Source: Mucilaginibacter sp. cycad4
GTDB lineage: Bacteria > Bacteroidota > Bacteroidia > Sphingobacteriales > Sphingobacteriaceae
Assembly (NCBI RefSeq): GCF_034263275.1
Contig: NZ_CP139559.1
Location: forward strand, 682,001-746,000
Direction: 5' to 3'
DNA length: 64,000 bases
The notes beneath the pieces were generated by a model, which worked only from the letters and a program-made list of their open reading frames with translations, was not told where the DNA came from and ran no database searches. A program made the translations under genes and the position numbers. Shown one piece after another: positions 1 to 9,697 of this stretch; the first letter of the stretch is position 1, and the number at the start of each line of letters is the position of its first letter.

Positions 1-324
1 GGAGCATATTCAAATTATTTAATTTTTGTTAGAAAGGGTGTTCCATGGCGAAATATCATTAAGCAAGGCATCTTTTAAGAAGCCTCCAAAAACAGTGTCG
101 GATGTTATATGGGAAGGACGAATTCTTACAGCCGGTTATACTCATTTATTTTCGTTTAATTTGGTACTCAGTTATTGTTGTTATCGCATACAACTACGCC
201 GATATATTTTCCCACTTTATTAAGGCCAGATTACTTTTTGTGTTTAATGCGCCATTCAAAATCAACTCAATGAGTTGAGTATATTTTGGCTATTGTTTTG
301 TCTTATTTTATAATAAGAGAGATT
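1..324. other. Non-coding leader of the GH97 gene
   Basis: I see no convincing gene here. A 65-codon reading frame at 26-223 has low-complexity composition and no family resemblance, so I treat it as chance. The stretch is AT-rich and carries the palindrome listed separately at 262-278. It probably holds the promoter for the polysaccharide cluster that starts with the GH97 gene, or the tail of an upstream untranslated region. Confidence 0.5.
262..278. promoter_or_regulatory. 17-base perfect palindrome, possible operator
   Basis: TCAACTCA and TGAGTTGA are exact reverse complements around a single A. The site lies 47 bases before the preferred GH97 start. A dimeric regulator could bind it, for example the AraC-type output domain of the HTCS in this cluster, but I found no second copy upstream of the other hydrolase genes. 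The function is inference. Confidence 0.3.
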
Positions 325-2220
325 ATGTTTTATTCAAAAAAGTATATTGTAACGTTATTAGGCTTTTTGTCTGTGCTCTTCGCATCAACGGCATTCGCCA
401 AAAACACCGGCGCGGCTCAACTTATCACCTCGATACATTCTCCGGATGGACGTACCGTAGTTCAAATCAAGCTTAATCAACGGAATCGCCTTGTTTACAG
501 GATGACATCTGGCGGCCGGGTGATCGTTAATTGGTCGGCGCTGGGAATTAAAACGGACGGGCCAGTTCTTGACTCGCTTCGGTCCGCCCCTTCGGTAAGC
601 AAATTAAAAGTCAGTTCCAGGTTTTCCTGGCCGCTTGGTGAAGATGCAGTGATTGAAGATAATTACGAGGCGGGCATTTTAAAGTGCCGTACAGCAACCG
701 GAATGTTCCAAATTTACGTGAGGTTATATAATGGCAGCCTGGCCTTTCGGTATGCTTGTTATAATTTGCCGAGGCGGCCGGTACGCCTGCTGGAAGAGGG
801 TACAGAGATGAATTTTGCAAACGTAAGCACAATCTATCAATATCACGAGGAATCGGTATTCAGGCTTGTAAAGGTCGATTCTCTGGCGGGAGCCAGTGAC
901 CTTCCTTCAACACTAGTTGCGGCGGGCTGTGGTTATATCAGCGTTGGGGAAGCTGATAACAGAAATTACACCAAATGCGTGCTTATACGAGGGGAAAAGC
1001 CCAATAGCCTTGCATTCCGGTTTTATGTGGATACGCTTTATAGGGGACACAATGCTCCCTCCGTTCAAAAAGATACCATGGTCGTTTTCAGGGACAGTTT
1101 AGTGACACCATGGAGAACTATCAGTTTCAGCAAAACAGCGGTCGGATTGCATGATTTTAGTCAACTGAATTTGAAACTTGTTAATCCTCTATCAGCCAGG
1201 GGCCCTGCAGCCGTGGTGCCCGGAAAAGTATTCCGGGTACCCATCAACACCCGGGGCGCCCTCGATGGCGTTGATTTTGCTTCAAAAATGAATTTTCAAT
1301 ATATATTGATCGATGCAGGCTGGTACGGCGCCGAGTTCAGAACCGTATCTGATCCCACCAGGCCTTTGCCCGAATTTGATTTACCGCAAATTATTGCCCA
1401 CGGTAAACAGAAAGGCATCGGTGTCATTCTTTATGTCAATTATGTTGGACTTAAGGCGAAGTTAGATACGCTGTTACCACTCTATAAAAAATGGGGCATC
1501 GCCGGTATTAAATTCGGATTTGTTGATGGTGGCACACAAAGAGGGCTATCATGGCTTGATACGGCTATGAAAAAAGTAAACAATTATGGTTTTGTGTTGA
1601 ATGTACATGATCATTACAAACCTACCGGACTAAGCCGAAGGTATCCTTTTGTGCTCAGTTCTGAAGGCATTCGTGGTGATGAAAACAGCCCTGACGCTTT
1701 TCATAATACTGTACTTCCGTTTACACGTTTTCTTGCAGGTGCTGCTGATTTTACTTTTTGTTATCCCAACATGATTAATTCCTACAACAAAAATGTTAAA
1801 GTGAGTAAAGCGCAGCAACTTGCCCTTACAGTCGTTTATTTTGATCCGTTACAAGCTATATTCTGGTATGGGCGTTCCCAGGACTACCAGGGTGAACAGG
1901 AGATAGAGTTCTTTAAGTACGTCCCGACAGTGTGGGATGAAAGCAAATATGTTTGTGGTGATATTGGAAAAGGAATTTGTGTCGTCAGGCGCAAGGGTAA
2001 GGATTGGTTCCTGGGAGGGGCGGCGGGTTTGGAGCCATGGACCGGGAAAGTTAGGCTTGGGTTTCTCAATAAATCAAAGTCATATCAGGCAACGATATAC
2101 GAAGACGACGATAATGGCGGAATTCGTAAAAGGACTACCAATTTAAAATATACGGGAATTTTGAATGTCAGCCTTAGAGCAAAGGGGGGAATAGCCGTTA
2201 TTATCAGGCCATTGAATTAG
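325..2220 (+). CDS. GH97 family glycoside hydrolase
   Basis: A secreted alpha-glycosidase of family GH97, the family of SusB (alpha-glucosidases and alpha-galactosidases). The reading frame can extend upstream to a TTG at 286, but the ATG at 325 is preferred because it directly precedes a clean signal peptide (basic start, hydrophobic core, cleavage near AFA-K) and follows AGAGAG. After that come the N-terminal beta-sandwich, with SPDGRTVVQIKLN, a TIM-barrel region with the IDAGWYG and NVHDHYKPTGL motifs, and a C-terminal beta domain. The length of about 631 residues is typical. SEGIRGDE should hold one of the catalytic glutamates. The strand GIKFGFVDGG has Gly where retaining members, as I remember them, have the Asp nucleophile, which suggests the inverting, calcium-dependent SusB-like group. 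It opens a run of same-strand hydrolase genes. Family assignment is firm; the substrate is not known. Confidence 0.88.
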   Translation: MFYSKKYIVTLLGFLSVLFASTAFAKNTGAAQLITSIHSPDGRTVVQIKLNQRNRLVYRMTSGGRVIVNWSALGIKTDGPVLDSLRSAPSVSKLKVSSRFSWPLGEDAVIEDNYEAGILKCRTATGMFQIYVRLYNGSLAFRYACYNLPRRPVRLLEEGTEMNFANVSTIYQYHEESVFRLVKVDSLAGASDLPSTLVAAGCGYISVGEADNRNYTKCVLIRGEKPNSLAFRFYVDTLYRGHNAPSVQKDTMVVFRDSLVTPWRTISFSKTAVGLHDFSQLNLKLVNPLSARGPAAVVPGKVFRVPINTRGALDGVDFASKMNFQYILIDAGWYGAEFRTVSDPTRPLPEFDLPQIIAHGKQKGIGVILYVNYVGLKAKLDTLLPLYKKWGIAGIKFGFVDGGTQRGLSWLDTAMKKVNNYGFVLNVHDHYKPTGLSRRYPFVLSSEGIRGDENSPDAFHNTVLPFTRFLAGAADFTFCYPNMINSYNKNVKVSKAQQLALTVVYFDPLQAIFWYGRSQDYQGEQEIEFFKYVPTVWDESKYVCGDIGKGICVVRRKGKDWFLGGAAGLEPWTGKVRLGFLNKSKSYQATIYEDDDNGGIRKRTTNLKYTGILNVSLRAKGGIAVIIRPLN

Positions 2221-2717
2221 CCCGTTATGTGTTTTAATTCCTGCTGCTGTGCACACAGATCATGATTGAAAAAGTACATCATATCATTATAACTAACAGG
2301 TATTTCATTCGGTGATTTCGGCATTTTGCTTAGATAAACTACGAGGCCTAAAAAAGTAATTTGCTGCGTTTCAAGCTGAATTTTTATGTGTTATCACTGA
2401 TCTAGCTTACCCAGGTCGTTAAAATGCAACTCTGGCTTTGTAGATTGATATTATTGCTCTTACATGGCATTGATACAAAATATGCCATCGGCCTGCGGCT
2501 GTTGCGCGATCATGTTGAGAAACATAAAAATTCGGAAAATAAAAAAAAATTTCCTGATGGTAGAGTATTAGGCTCCTTTTTAACCAGTCATATTTTCATG
2601 ATACATAACTTCCGCATATCCATGTGACGCTACTTTATGTGCTAAGAAAAAAGATTAAGCATGCCCATTACCGGGATCTCATTTGAAACTTTAGAAATAT
2701 AAGCTTTGTAAATAAAT
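2221..2717. other. Intergenic gap, no gene seen
   Basis: About 500 bases separate GH97 from the first GH43 gene. A 67-codon frame at 2424-2627 has no plausible protein character and I do not call it. TTTG near 2683 and a TAAGCTTTG near 2700 loosely resemble Bacteroidota promoter boxes, but their spacing is too short to call a promoter with confidence. The gap size suggests a separate transcript start for the GH43 gene. Confidence 0.4.
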
Positions 2718-4205
2718 ATGATCGTATCCAATTTCTTTAAAAAAATCACTCTTTTAATGGTATTTGCAGGGCTTACCTATTGTACGTCTGCACAAGAGTA
2801 TCCAAAGGCTATCCTAAGAGGTGATTATCCGGACCCGAGTATTATGCGTGACGGGAATGATTTTTACATGACGCATTCACCGTTTACATATTCTCCCGGC
2901 TTTTTAATATGGCATTCGAAAGACCTGGTTAACTGGGAGCCGATAACACGGGCCATGCCAGATCTGGTTGGATCGGCCATGGCTCCCGACCTGTTGAAAT
3001 ATAAGGGTAAGTATTATATTTATTTTCCGGCCAATGGCTCAAACTGGGTAATATGGGCGAATGATATACGCGGCCCTTGGAGTAAACCTATTGATTTAAA
3101 GGTGACTCGTATTGATCCCGGACATGCAGTAGACGAAGTAGGTAAGCGTTATTTGTTCGTTTCTGCCGGTGGTATGGTTTCTTTATCTGATGACGGGCTT
3201 TCTGTAACAGGCAATATAAAAGACGTTTACACTGGTTGGGATTATCCCAAAGATTGGATTACCGAATGTAAATGCCTGGAGTCTCCGAAGATTGTTAAGA
3301 AGGGAGATTATTTCTATATGCTAACTGCTGAAGGAGGTACCGCGGGTCCGGCAACCAGCCACATGGTGGTAGCCGCCCGTTCAAAAAGCATCCAGGGCCC
3401 GTGGGAAAATTCTCCGTATAATCCAATTGTCCATACCTATAGTGCAGATGAGAAATGGTGGTCTAAAGGCCATGGGACATTAATTGATGATATAAAAGGA
3501 AACTGGTGGATTGTATACCATGCTTATGAAAAAGGATATCATACTTTAGGACGCCAAACCCTTATTGAACCTATTGAGTGGACAGCAGATGGTTGGTTCA
3601 AAACGGCAAAAGGAAAGATGGATTCCGGAACAAAAGAAGAAAAATATTCATCGGGCTTTATGCTATCTGATAATTTCAATAAAACGACGCTCGGGCTGCA
3701 ATGGACAGCCTGGAAAGGCTATGATACGAATGTCATTCAGCTAAAAAATGGCAGCCTTTATTTAAAGGCTAAGGGTTCTGGTCCGGCGAATGCACAGCTT
3801 TTATTAACCACAGTTCCGGATACAAGTTATGAAGCCCAGGTAGAAGTGAGTTTAACCGGGAGAAGTACCGGCGGGTTGATTTTGTTTTACAATGAGGAAG
3901 CTTTCGCTGGCATTACATCCAATGGTAAAAGTGTTACCATTTATAAGAATGCAGACGCGCACCTCAACAAATCTGTGGCACTGGGAAGGCATTTTTATCT
4001 TAAAATTAAAAACAACCGGAATACCTGCGATATGCATGCCAGCAAGGATGGCAAAAACTGGGTAATTTTCCAATCCGGCTTACAGGTATCAGGTTTCAAC
4101 CATAACAAATATCACGGCTTTTTTGCATTGCGGCCAGGTTTTATGTCAGCTGGAAAGGAAGGCGCTGTGATATTGGATAATTTCAGGTATAAGCCTATCA
4201 ACTAA
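2718..4205 (+). CDS. GH43 glycosidase with C-terminal beta-sandwich
   Basis: A secreted family 43 enzyme, probably a beta-xylosidase or alpha-L-arabinofuranosidase. A signal peptide ends near TSAQ-E (residue 26); LTYC just before is a weak lipobox, so lipidation is possible but less likely. The five-bladed propeller runs to about residue 300. The expected catalytic acids are visible: D39 in DYPDPSI as base, the D of RIDPGH as pKa modulator, and E in CKCLESPKI as acid. From about residue 310 a second domain (FMLSDNFNKTTLGLQWTAWK) matches the beta-sandwich found at the C-terminus of many GH43 xylosidases (DUF1349-like, concanavalin fold), which completes the substrate pocket in that subgroup. 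It is followed after 98 bases by another GH43 gene. Family assignment is strong; specificity between xylose and arabinose is not decided by what I can see. Confidence 0.88.
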   Translation: MIVSNFFKKITLLMVFAGLTYCTSAQEYPKAILRGDYPDPSIMRDGNDFYMTHSPFTYSPGFLIWHSKDLVNWEPITRAMPDLVGSAMAPDLLKYKGKYYIYFPANGSNWVIWANDIRGPWSKPIDLKVTRIDPGHAVDEVGKRYLFVSAGGMVSLSDDGLSVTGNIKDVYTGWDYPKDWITECKCLESPKIVKKGDYFYMLTAEGGTAGPATSHMVVAARSKSIQGPWENSPYNPIVHTYSADEKWWSKGHGTLIDDIKGNWWIVYHAYEKGYHTLGRQTLIEPIEWTADGWFKTAKGKMDSGTKEEKYSSGFMLSDNFNKTTLGLQWTAWKGYDTNVIQLKNGSLYLKAKGSGPANAQLLLTTVPDTSYEAQVEVSLTGRSTGGLILFYNEEAFAGITSNGKSVTIYKNADAHLNKSVALGRHFYLKIKNNRNTCDMHASKDGKNWVIFQSGLQVSGFNHNKYHGFFALRPGFMSAGKEGAVILDNFRYKPIN

Positions 4206-4303
4206 GTAAGATCCAATAAAATAGTCATTATGCGAATATTAACATTAGCGGCGGTGCGCTAAGGAGACCTTTGTTTGATCGGAAACTTAAGTAAGTTACT
4301 CTT

Positions 4304-5809
4304 ATGAATAATAGTTTATTAAAAAATTTAGTCTTATTATGGCTATTGTTTGTTGGGCTTGCAGTTAAAGCGCAGCAGAATAATCAGCCTTTACCTCAAC
4401 CGGTTATCCCGGATTATGTTGCCGACCCCTCCGTGGTTAATTTTAACGGTACGTATTATTTGTATGGAACGGCCGATATTGACCGTGATTTGAAGGAAAT
4501 GGGGCCGCCCGTTGTTTGGGCCTCAAAAGACCTTGTTAACTGGAGTTATAAAGGGACACTTTTTCAGGGTATTGATTGGAACAAACCTTACACCTATGGC
4601 CCCGAAGGAAAAAAGAAAACGGGATATTTCAGGTACTGGGCCCCTGGTGTGGTAATTAAAAAAGATAACCTTTATCACCTGTATGCTACCATTGTTAAGC
4701 CTGATGCAAGGCTCGGTACTTATCATTTAACGGCAAAGAGGCCGGAAGGCCCTTTTAAATTCAGCAATGGATCAGGTGTTTTCTCTAATCAGCCAGAAAA
4801 AGAAAGTGAAGAGACTAAGCCTGTCGTGGCTGATATAGATGGAGACCCCTTTGTAGATGAGGATGGGCAGGCTTATATTTTCTGGCGCCGAAGAAAAGCG
4901 GCTAAACTGAGTAAAGACTGGAAAACTATTGAAGGCCTGGAAGTATCTATTCCAACCAAGAGATCCGGTTATTCCGAGGGGCCCTTCTTATTTAAGCGAA
5001 ACGGTATTTATTACTATTTTTATACATTATCGGGCGGAGCCAACTATGCTTATGCCTATATGATGAGTAAAACCGGCCCATTGGGCCCCTTTGTTGCCCC
5101 GGAGCAGGATATGGTATTCAAATCCGATGTTGCGAAAGGCGTTTGGGGGCCGGGCCATGGTAATGTGCTGCGTATCCCCGGTTCAGATAATTATCTGTTT
5201 TTTTATCTGGAATACGGCCAGGGAGGCACAACCCGTCAGGTTTTTGTTAACCGCTTACAGTTTAACGCCGATGGAACCATTCAGCCCGCACAGGTAAATA
5301 CTACCGGGATTGCGGAAATACCCAATTTGAACAAAAATACCCTCATACATCCTGTTAAAGTTACGGCTTCGAGCGCGAGAAGGGATACCGTTATCAAAAC
5401 AACTATCAACACGGTAATTGATAAGTTGATTGCTATGCCTCCCAAATTTGTTGAAACTGAACTTGTAAGCGTTCAGCGTATAATGGATTTTAAACCAGAA
5501 AATGCTATTGACGGTTCAAACGGAACTTTTTGGATGAGCGACAATGCCGATAAGGAGCCTTGGTATCAGATTGATCTTGGTACAATAAGGCGGGTGAATA
5601 GCCTGGAGCTCTTTTTCGTAAAATCTACACTGGGGCATAGTTTTAAAATCGAGAAATCGGAAGATGGGCATGCATGGAAAACAGTAAATACACCCGCATC
5701 GCAGGTGATTCACTCTCCCGAAGTGGTCAATAAAATAGGGAAAACCCGTTTCCTCAAATTAACCATCTTGTCCGGCGCGCCCGGTTTGTGGGAAGTTAAG
5801 GTGTATTGA
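4304..5809 (+). CDS. GH43 glycosidase with C-terminal F5/8C (CBM32-like) domain
   Basis: A secreted GH43 enzyme with a signal peptide ending at VKAQ (about residue 24). D41 in DYVADPSVV is the expected general base, the D of DIDGDPFVDEDGQAY the second aspartate, and the E of GYSEGPF the general acid. The propeller covers about 35-340. After a linker, residues about 385-501 form a discoidin-type domain (MDFKPENAIDGS, FWMSDN, WYQIDLG, VNSLELFF), the fold of CBM32 sugar-binding modules, so the protein probably docks to a galactose- or uronate-containing chain while cleaving arabinose or xylose units. The sequence diverges from the neighbouring GH43 protein enough that the two are unlikely to be redundant. 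Family assignment is strong; the binding partner is inference. Confidence 0.88.
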   Translation: MNNSLLKNLVLLWLLFVGLAVKAQQNNQPLPQPVIPDYVADPSVVNFNGTYYLYGTADIDRDLKEMGPPVVWASKDLVNWSYKGTLFQGIDWNKPYTYGPEGKKKTGYFRYWAPGVVIKKDNLYHLYATIVKPDARLGTYHLTAKRPEGPFKFSNGSGVFSNQPEKESEETKPVVADIDGDPFVDEDGQAYIFWRRRKAAKLSKDWKTIEGLEVSIPTKRSGYSEGPFLFKRNGIYYYFYTLSGGANYAYAYMMSKTGPLGPFVAPEQDMVFKSDVAKGVWGPGHGNVLRIPGSDNYLFFYLEYGQGGTTRQVFVNRLQFNADGTIQPAQVNTTGIAEIPNLNKNTLIHPVKVTASSARRDTVIKTTINTVIDKLIAMPPKFVETELVSVQRIMDFKPENAIDGSNGTFWMSDNADKEPWYQIDLGTIRRVNSLELFFVKSTLGHSFKIEKSEDGHAWKTVNTPASQVIHSPEVVNKIGKTRFLKLTILSGAPGLWEVKVY

Positions 5810-5830
5810 CAACATGGTAATACCTATGTA

Positions 5831-5877
5831 CCCGTGAACTGGAATATAGAAATAGAACAATCCCGTTAACTGGAGAT
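5831..5877. promoter_or_regulatory. Imperfect direct repeat before the GH51 gene
   Basis: CCCGTGAACTGGAATA at 5831-5846 recurs as CCCGTTAACTGGAGAT at 5862-5877, 31 bases apart, about three helical turns. Direct repeats of this kind suit AraC-type output domains such as that of the HTCS encoded at 11197. No matching pair was found before the other hydrolase genes, so the role is tentative. Confidence 0.25.
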
Positions 5878-5957
5878 AAGTCTGTTTTATTTTTATATAA
5901 ATAGATAAATAAGCATCAACAAAAGGAAATCACACAGATAAATACACTTATAACTAA

Positions 5958-8549
5958 ATGAATCGAATTTTAAAGCTCGTCGGAATACTTCATGTGTTGT
6001 TAATACAGTGCGCTTTTGCTTCAAAACCTGTTCTGGTTGATCAGCCCGATTCCGTTTATCTATTTTCGTATGGAGCCAATAACCCTTCGGTGGGCCTTCA
6101 GTTTGCATGGAGCCCTGATAAAAAGAATTGGAACCTGATTGGAGGAGGAAACGGATTTTTACGAAGCGATTATGGCCCTGGTGGCTCCCAGAAAAAGATG
6201 TTTAATCCATTTGTGATTTTTGGTGCAGATAAGATGTGGCATTGTATATGGAGTTTGAATGCTACTGAACAGATTTACGCCCATGCAGCATCAGAGAATT
6301 TGATTGACTGGAATCGTCAGAGTTATCCGGCGGTAAGCAAAGGGCAGAATTTTCTTCGCCCCGGAGTTAAATTTGATTTGAACCAAAAAAACTATTTGGT
6401 TACTTATACAGATGCCAAGGGGAAGTTTTTCGCAGTTGAAACAAAAGATTTTAAAAGAAACGACCCCGGAAGAGAAATTTCCGCTGAAGATTACATCCCT
6501 TCAGTTGAAGTTAACCTGTCTTCTGGTAAAGTAAGCGGGCAAATTCATCGGGTTGAATGGGCTGTAGTTGACCAGCTGATTAAAGCGTACGAACTTAGAA
6601 ATTTCAAAAATATTGCAAAGGAGGAAACGACGCAGCAAGATGCTTACCGGTTTGCCGGACTAAAACCAATTGAAGCAAAATTTACGTTGAATGCAGAAAA
6701 TGCCAAACCAATAAGTAATACCTTGATAGGCATCTTTTTTGAAGACCTCAATTATGCTGCCGACGGAGGCTTATATGCAGAACTCATTCAAAACAGGGAC
6801 TTTGAATACGACTTACATGATAAGTTTGGAAGTGACAAAAGCTGGACCCATTCTCATTCCTGGTCTTCAGCAGGAGTGGGGGGGAGTTTTACAATTGATT
6901 CTATTGCCCCAGTTCACCCCAATAATCTTCACTATGCGGTATTAAAAACAAGTGCGAATCGAGGCTCACTTATCAATTCTGGCTTTGATGGCATAGCTTT
7001 AAAAAAAGGTGAAAAGTATAATTTCTCTCTATTTGCTAAACTATTAGATAAAGGGAAAGGAAATCTGAAAGTTCGTTTAATTGGGAATAATGGAGAAGTG
7101 TTTGGAGAAACCATGGTAGCTGTTGCTTCGGGCCCCTGGAGAAAGTTGAAAGCTGTTCTTACTTCAAATGCCACCGTTACCGATGCGAAATTGGAATTGC
7201 AGGCTATCCAGGCTGGCAGGCTGGCTGTTGATTTGGTTTCTCTATTCCCTCAGGATACTTATAAAGGCAGATCGAATGGTTTGCGGGCCGATCTGGCAAA
7301 AACTATCGCTGATATTCATCCTCGTTTTGTGAGGTTCCCCGGGGGGTGTTTAGCTCATGGAGACGGTTTAAACAATATTTATCGTTGGAAAAATACCATC
7401 GGGCCGCTGGAAGCGCGCAAACCACAACGTAATATATGGCATTACCATCAAACTGTTGGGTTAGGTTATTTCGAGTATTTTCAATTCTGCGAAGACATAG
7501 GGGCCGAGCCTGTCCCTGTAGTTGCCGCCGGCGTTTCTTGCCAAAATTCCCGGGATGGAGGAAACGGGCAGCAAGGCGGAATCCCGATGGAACAAATGGA
7601 TGAATACGTTCAGGATATAATCGACCTGGCAGAATGGGCAAATGGGGATGTTAATACCAAATGGGGAAAAATACGCGCCCAGGCCGGCCATCCCAAACCT
7701 TTTAATTTAAAGTATATCGGTGTTGGGAACGAGGATATGATAACCGACATATTTGAAGAACGGTTTACAATGATTGTTAATGCTTTGAAAAAGGTTCATC
7801 CCGAGATAATAGTCATCGGAACCGCCGGGCCAAGTTTTGAAGGTGCAGATTATCGGGAAGGCTGGGATGTTGCATCCAGATTAAAGATTCCAATAGTTGA
7901 CGAGCATTACTATAATAAAGCAGGCTGGTTTATTAACAATCAGGATTTTTACGACAGTTATGACCGGTCAAAACCTAAAGTTTACCTGGGTGAGTATGCA
8001 GCAACGGTGCCAGGGCGGGGCGCTAATTTTGAATCCGCCTTATCTGAAGCTATTTATTTAACTTCACTGGAGCGTAATGCGGATGTGGTAAGCATGAGTT
8101 CTTATGCTCCCTTGCTTGCCAAAGAAGGCCACACCCAATGGAACCCTGATATGATATATTTTAACAATACCGAAGTTAAGCTCACGGCTGCTTACCAGGT
8201 GCAAAAAATGTATGGCCAAAATTCAGGGGACCAATACCTGCCGGCTTCGGTAACCCTGTCTGATAGCCAGGATGGGGTAAAAAAGCGGGTGGCTATATCA
8301 GTAGTACGCGATTCAAAATCTAAGGACCTGATCATTAAATTAGTGAACTTACTTCCCGTTGCTGTTAAAGCCGAAACTGATTTTAAGAATGTAGCTCCCG
8401 TGGGAACAAAAATCGCGAAAACGGTATTGCAGGGGCAACTTACCGATAAAAATGTTATGCCGGTAATTGCAGAGGCTCCCCTTGCCGAAATTAATTCAAC
8501 AGAGTTGCCGCCATATTCATTCACCATACTGAGAGTTAAAACGAAATAG
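5958..8549 (+). CDS. GH43-like / GH51 fusion, alpha-L-arabinofuranosidase
   Basis: A secreted two-part protein of 863 residues. After a signal peptide ending near FAS-K (residue 22), residues about 25-215 look like an incomplete GH43-type propeller (VGLQFAWSPDKKNW, WHCIWSLNATEQIYAHAASENLIDW), without a recognisable set of catalytic acids. From about 238 a complete GH51 protein follows: GIFFEDLNYAADGG, a CBM4/9-like sandwich inserted around 275-430, then the catalytic barrel (RFVRFPGGC). E592 in GVGNED is the predicted acid/base and E679 in YLGEYAA the nucleophile, as in GH51 arabinofuranosidases. The C-terminal beta domain ends in SFTILRVK. GH51 enzymes release terminal alpha-L-arabinofuranosyl groups from arabinan or arabinoxylan. 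Whether the N-terminal part binds substrate or is a degenerate enzyme cannot be told here. Confidence 0.88.
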   Translation: MNRILKLVGILHVLLIQCAFASKPVLVDQPDSVYLFSYGANNPSVGLQFAWSPDKKNWNLIGGGNGFLRSDYGPGGSQKKMFNPFVIFGADKMWHCIWSLNATEQIYAHAASENLIDWNRQSYPAVSKGQNFLRPGVKFDLNQKNYLVTYTDAKGKFFAVETKDFKRNDPGREISAEDYIPSVEVNLSSGKVSGQIHRVEWAVVDQLIKAYELRNFKNIAKEETTQQDAYRFAGLKPIEAKFTLNAENAKPISNTLIGIFFEDLNYAADGGLYAELIQNRDFEYDLHDKFGSDKSWTHSHSWSSAGVGGSFTIDSIAPVHPNNLHYAVLKTSANRGSLINSGFDGIALKKGEKYNFSLFAKLLDKGKGNLKVRLIGNNGEVFGETMVAVASGPWRKLKAVLTSNATVTDAKLELQAIQAGRLAVDLVSLFPQDTYKGRSNGLRADLAKTIADIHPRFVRFPGGCLAHGDGLNNIYRWKNTIGPLEARKPQRNIWHYHQTVGLGYFEYFQFCEDIGAEPVPVVAAGVSCQNSRDGGNGQQGGIPMEQMDEYVQDIIDLAEWANGDVNTKWGKIRAQAGHPKPFNLKYIGVGNEDMITDIFEERFTMIVNALKKVHPEIIVIGTAGPSFEGADYREGWDVASRLKIPIVDEHYYNKAGWFINNQDFYDSYDRSKPKVYLGEYAATVPGRGANFESALSEAIYLTSLERNADVVSMSSYAPLLAKEGHTQWNPDMIYFNNTEVKLTAAYQVQKMYGQNSGDQYLPASVTLSDSQDGVKKRVAISVVRDSKSKDLIIKLVNLLPVAVKAETDFKNVAPVGTKIAKTVLQGQLTDKNVMPVIAEAPLAEINSTELPPYSFTILRVKTK

Positions 8550-8592
8550 GATTTCCAGAAAACCGGTCTTAATAAAACAAACTAATTTAACA

Positions 8593-9648
8593 ATGAAAAT
8601 AAGAACAATCGTAGCCCTTAAGCTTTTAGTCGTCATAACCTTTATATCCCAACAGGCTGTAGCCCAGAAAAAAATTAAGGAGAAGGATATGAGTGCTTAC
8701 CTGATGGTTTATTTTAAGGACGAGACACACAGCCTTTATATGGCATTGAGTAAAGATGGTTATTCATTTACAGATATAAATAACGGGAAGCCGGTAATGG
8801 CGGGAGATACAATTGCCTTACAGAAAGGAATTCGCGACCCTCATGTTTCACGTGGCCCTGATGGCGCATTTTATTTAGCAATGACTGATTTACACATCTT
8901 CGCTAAAAAAGCGGGCTATCGCGACACCGAATGGGAAAGGGATAAGGAGTATGGCTGGGGAAATAATCGCTCGATGGTGCTGATGAAATCATGGGACCTG
9001 ATCAATTGGAGCCGCAGCATAGTCAGGGTAGATCAGGCTTTTCCGGGCCTGGAAGATATAGGTTGCGCCTGGGCACCAGAAACCATCTATGATAAGGATC
9101 AGAAGAAAATGATGATCTATTTTACTATGCGTTTTAAAAACGGCAAAAACAAAATATATTATTCTTATGTAAACGACGATTTTACCAAACTGGAAACAGC
9201 TCCGGAATTATTGTTCGAATATCCGAAAGATATATCCTATATCGATGCCGATATAACCCGTGTAGGGAAAAATTATCACCTGTTTTATGTTCCTCATGAT
9301 GGTACTCCCGGTATTAAGCAAGCGGTATCCAAATCACTAAATAAGGAATACGTTTACGATGCCAAATGGTACGACCCGGAACCTAAAGCATGCGAAGCAC
9401 CAACGGTATTCAAACGGATCGGCGAAAAAAAATGGGTCCTTATTTACGATATCTATGGCATAACGCCTAACAATTTCGGCTTTAGTGAAACCAGCGATTT
9501 TATAAATTTTAAGAATCTTGGACATTTCAACGAAGGGCCCATGAAAGCGACTAACTTTTCTTCTCCTAAGCACTGTGCGGTTATTCAGCTAACAAAAAAG
9601 GAGGCAGAGGCTTTGGCTAAAAGGTGGAATTTTGATGCTCAATTTTAA
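8593..9648 (+). CDS. GH43-type arabinosidase
   Basis: A single-domain GH43-type protein of 351 residues with a signal peptide ending at AVAQ (about residue 25). The likely catalytic acids are the D of KGIRDPHVSR, the D of ISYIDADIT and the E of KACEAPTV. The stretch GCAWAPETIYD is the usual second-blade motif. The subgroup, with AYLMVYFKDETHSLYMALS at the start of the propeller, is commonly annotated as arabinosidase in Bacteroidota. It is the last hydrolase before a clear terminator at 9698 and lies only 43 bases after the GH51 fusion gene, so both are probably co-transcribed. Confidence 0.82.
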   Translation: MKIRTIVALKLLVVITFISQQAVAQKKIKEKDMSAYLMVYFKDETHSLYMALSKDGYSFTDINNGKPVMAGDTIALQKGIRDPHVSRGPDGAFYLAMTDLHIFAKKAGYRDTEWERDKEYGWGNNRSMVLMKSWDLINWSRSIVRVDQAFPGLEDIGCAWAPETIYDKDQKKMMIYFTMRFKNGKNKIYYSYVNDDFTKLETAPELLFEYPKDISYIDADITRVGKNYHLFYVPHDGTPGIKQAVSKSLNKEYVYDAKWYDPEPKACEAPTVFKRIGEKKWVLIYDIYGITPNNFGFSETSDFINFKNLGHFNEGPMKATNFSSPKHCAVIQLTKKEAEALAKRWNFDAQF

Positions 9649-9697
9649 CAACGCCTAAAGCAGGTTATTGACGTACCTATAGCTTACCGCGTACTTT

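Noticed and set aside
26..223. A 65-codon open frame at the left edge
   Set aside because: Composition is not protein-like and no promoter or family resemblance is visible.
2424..2627. A 67-codon frame in the gap before the first GH43 gene
   Set aside because: No recognisable features; poor composition for a coding sequence.
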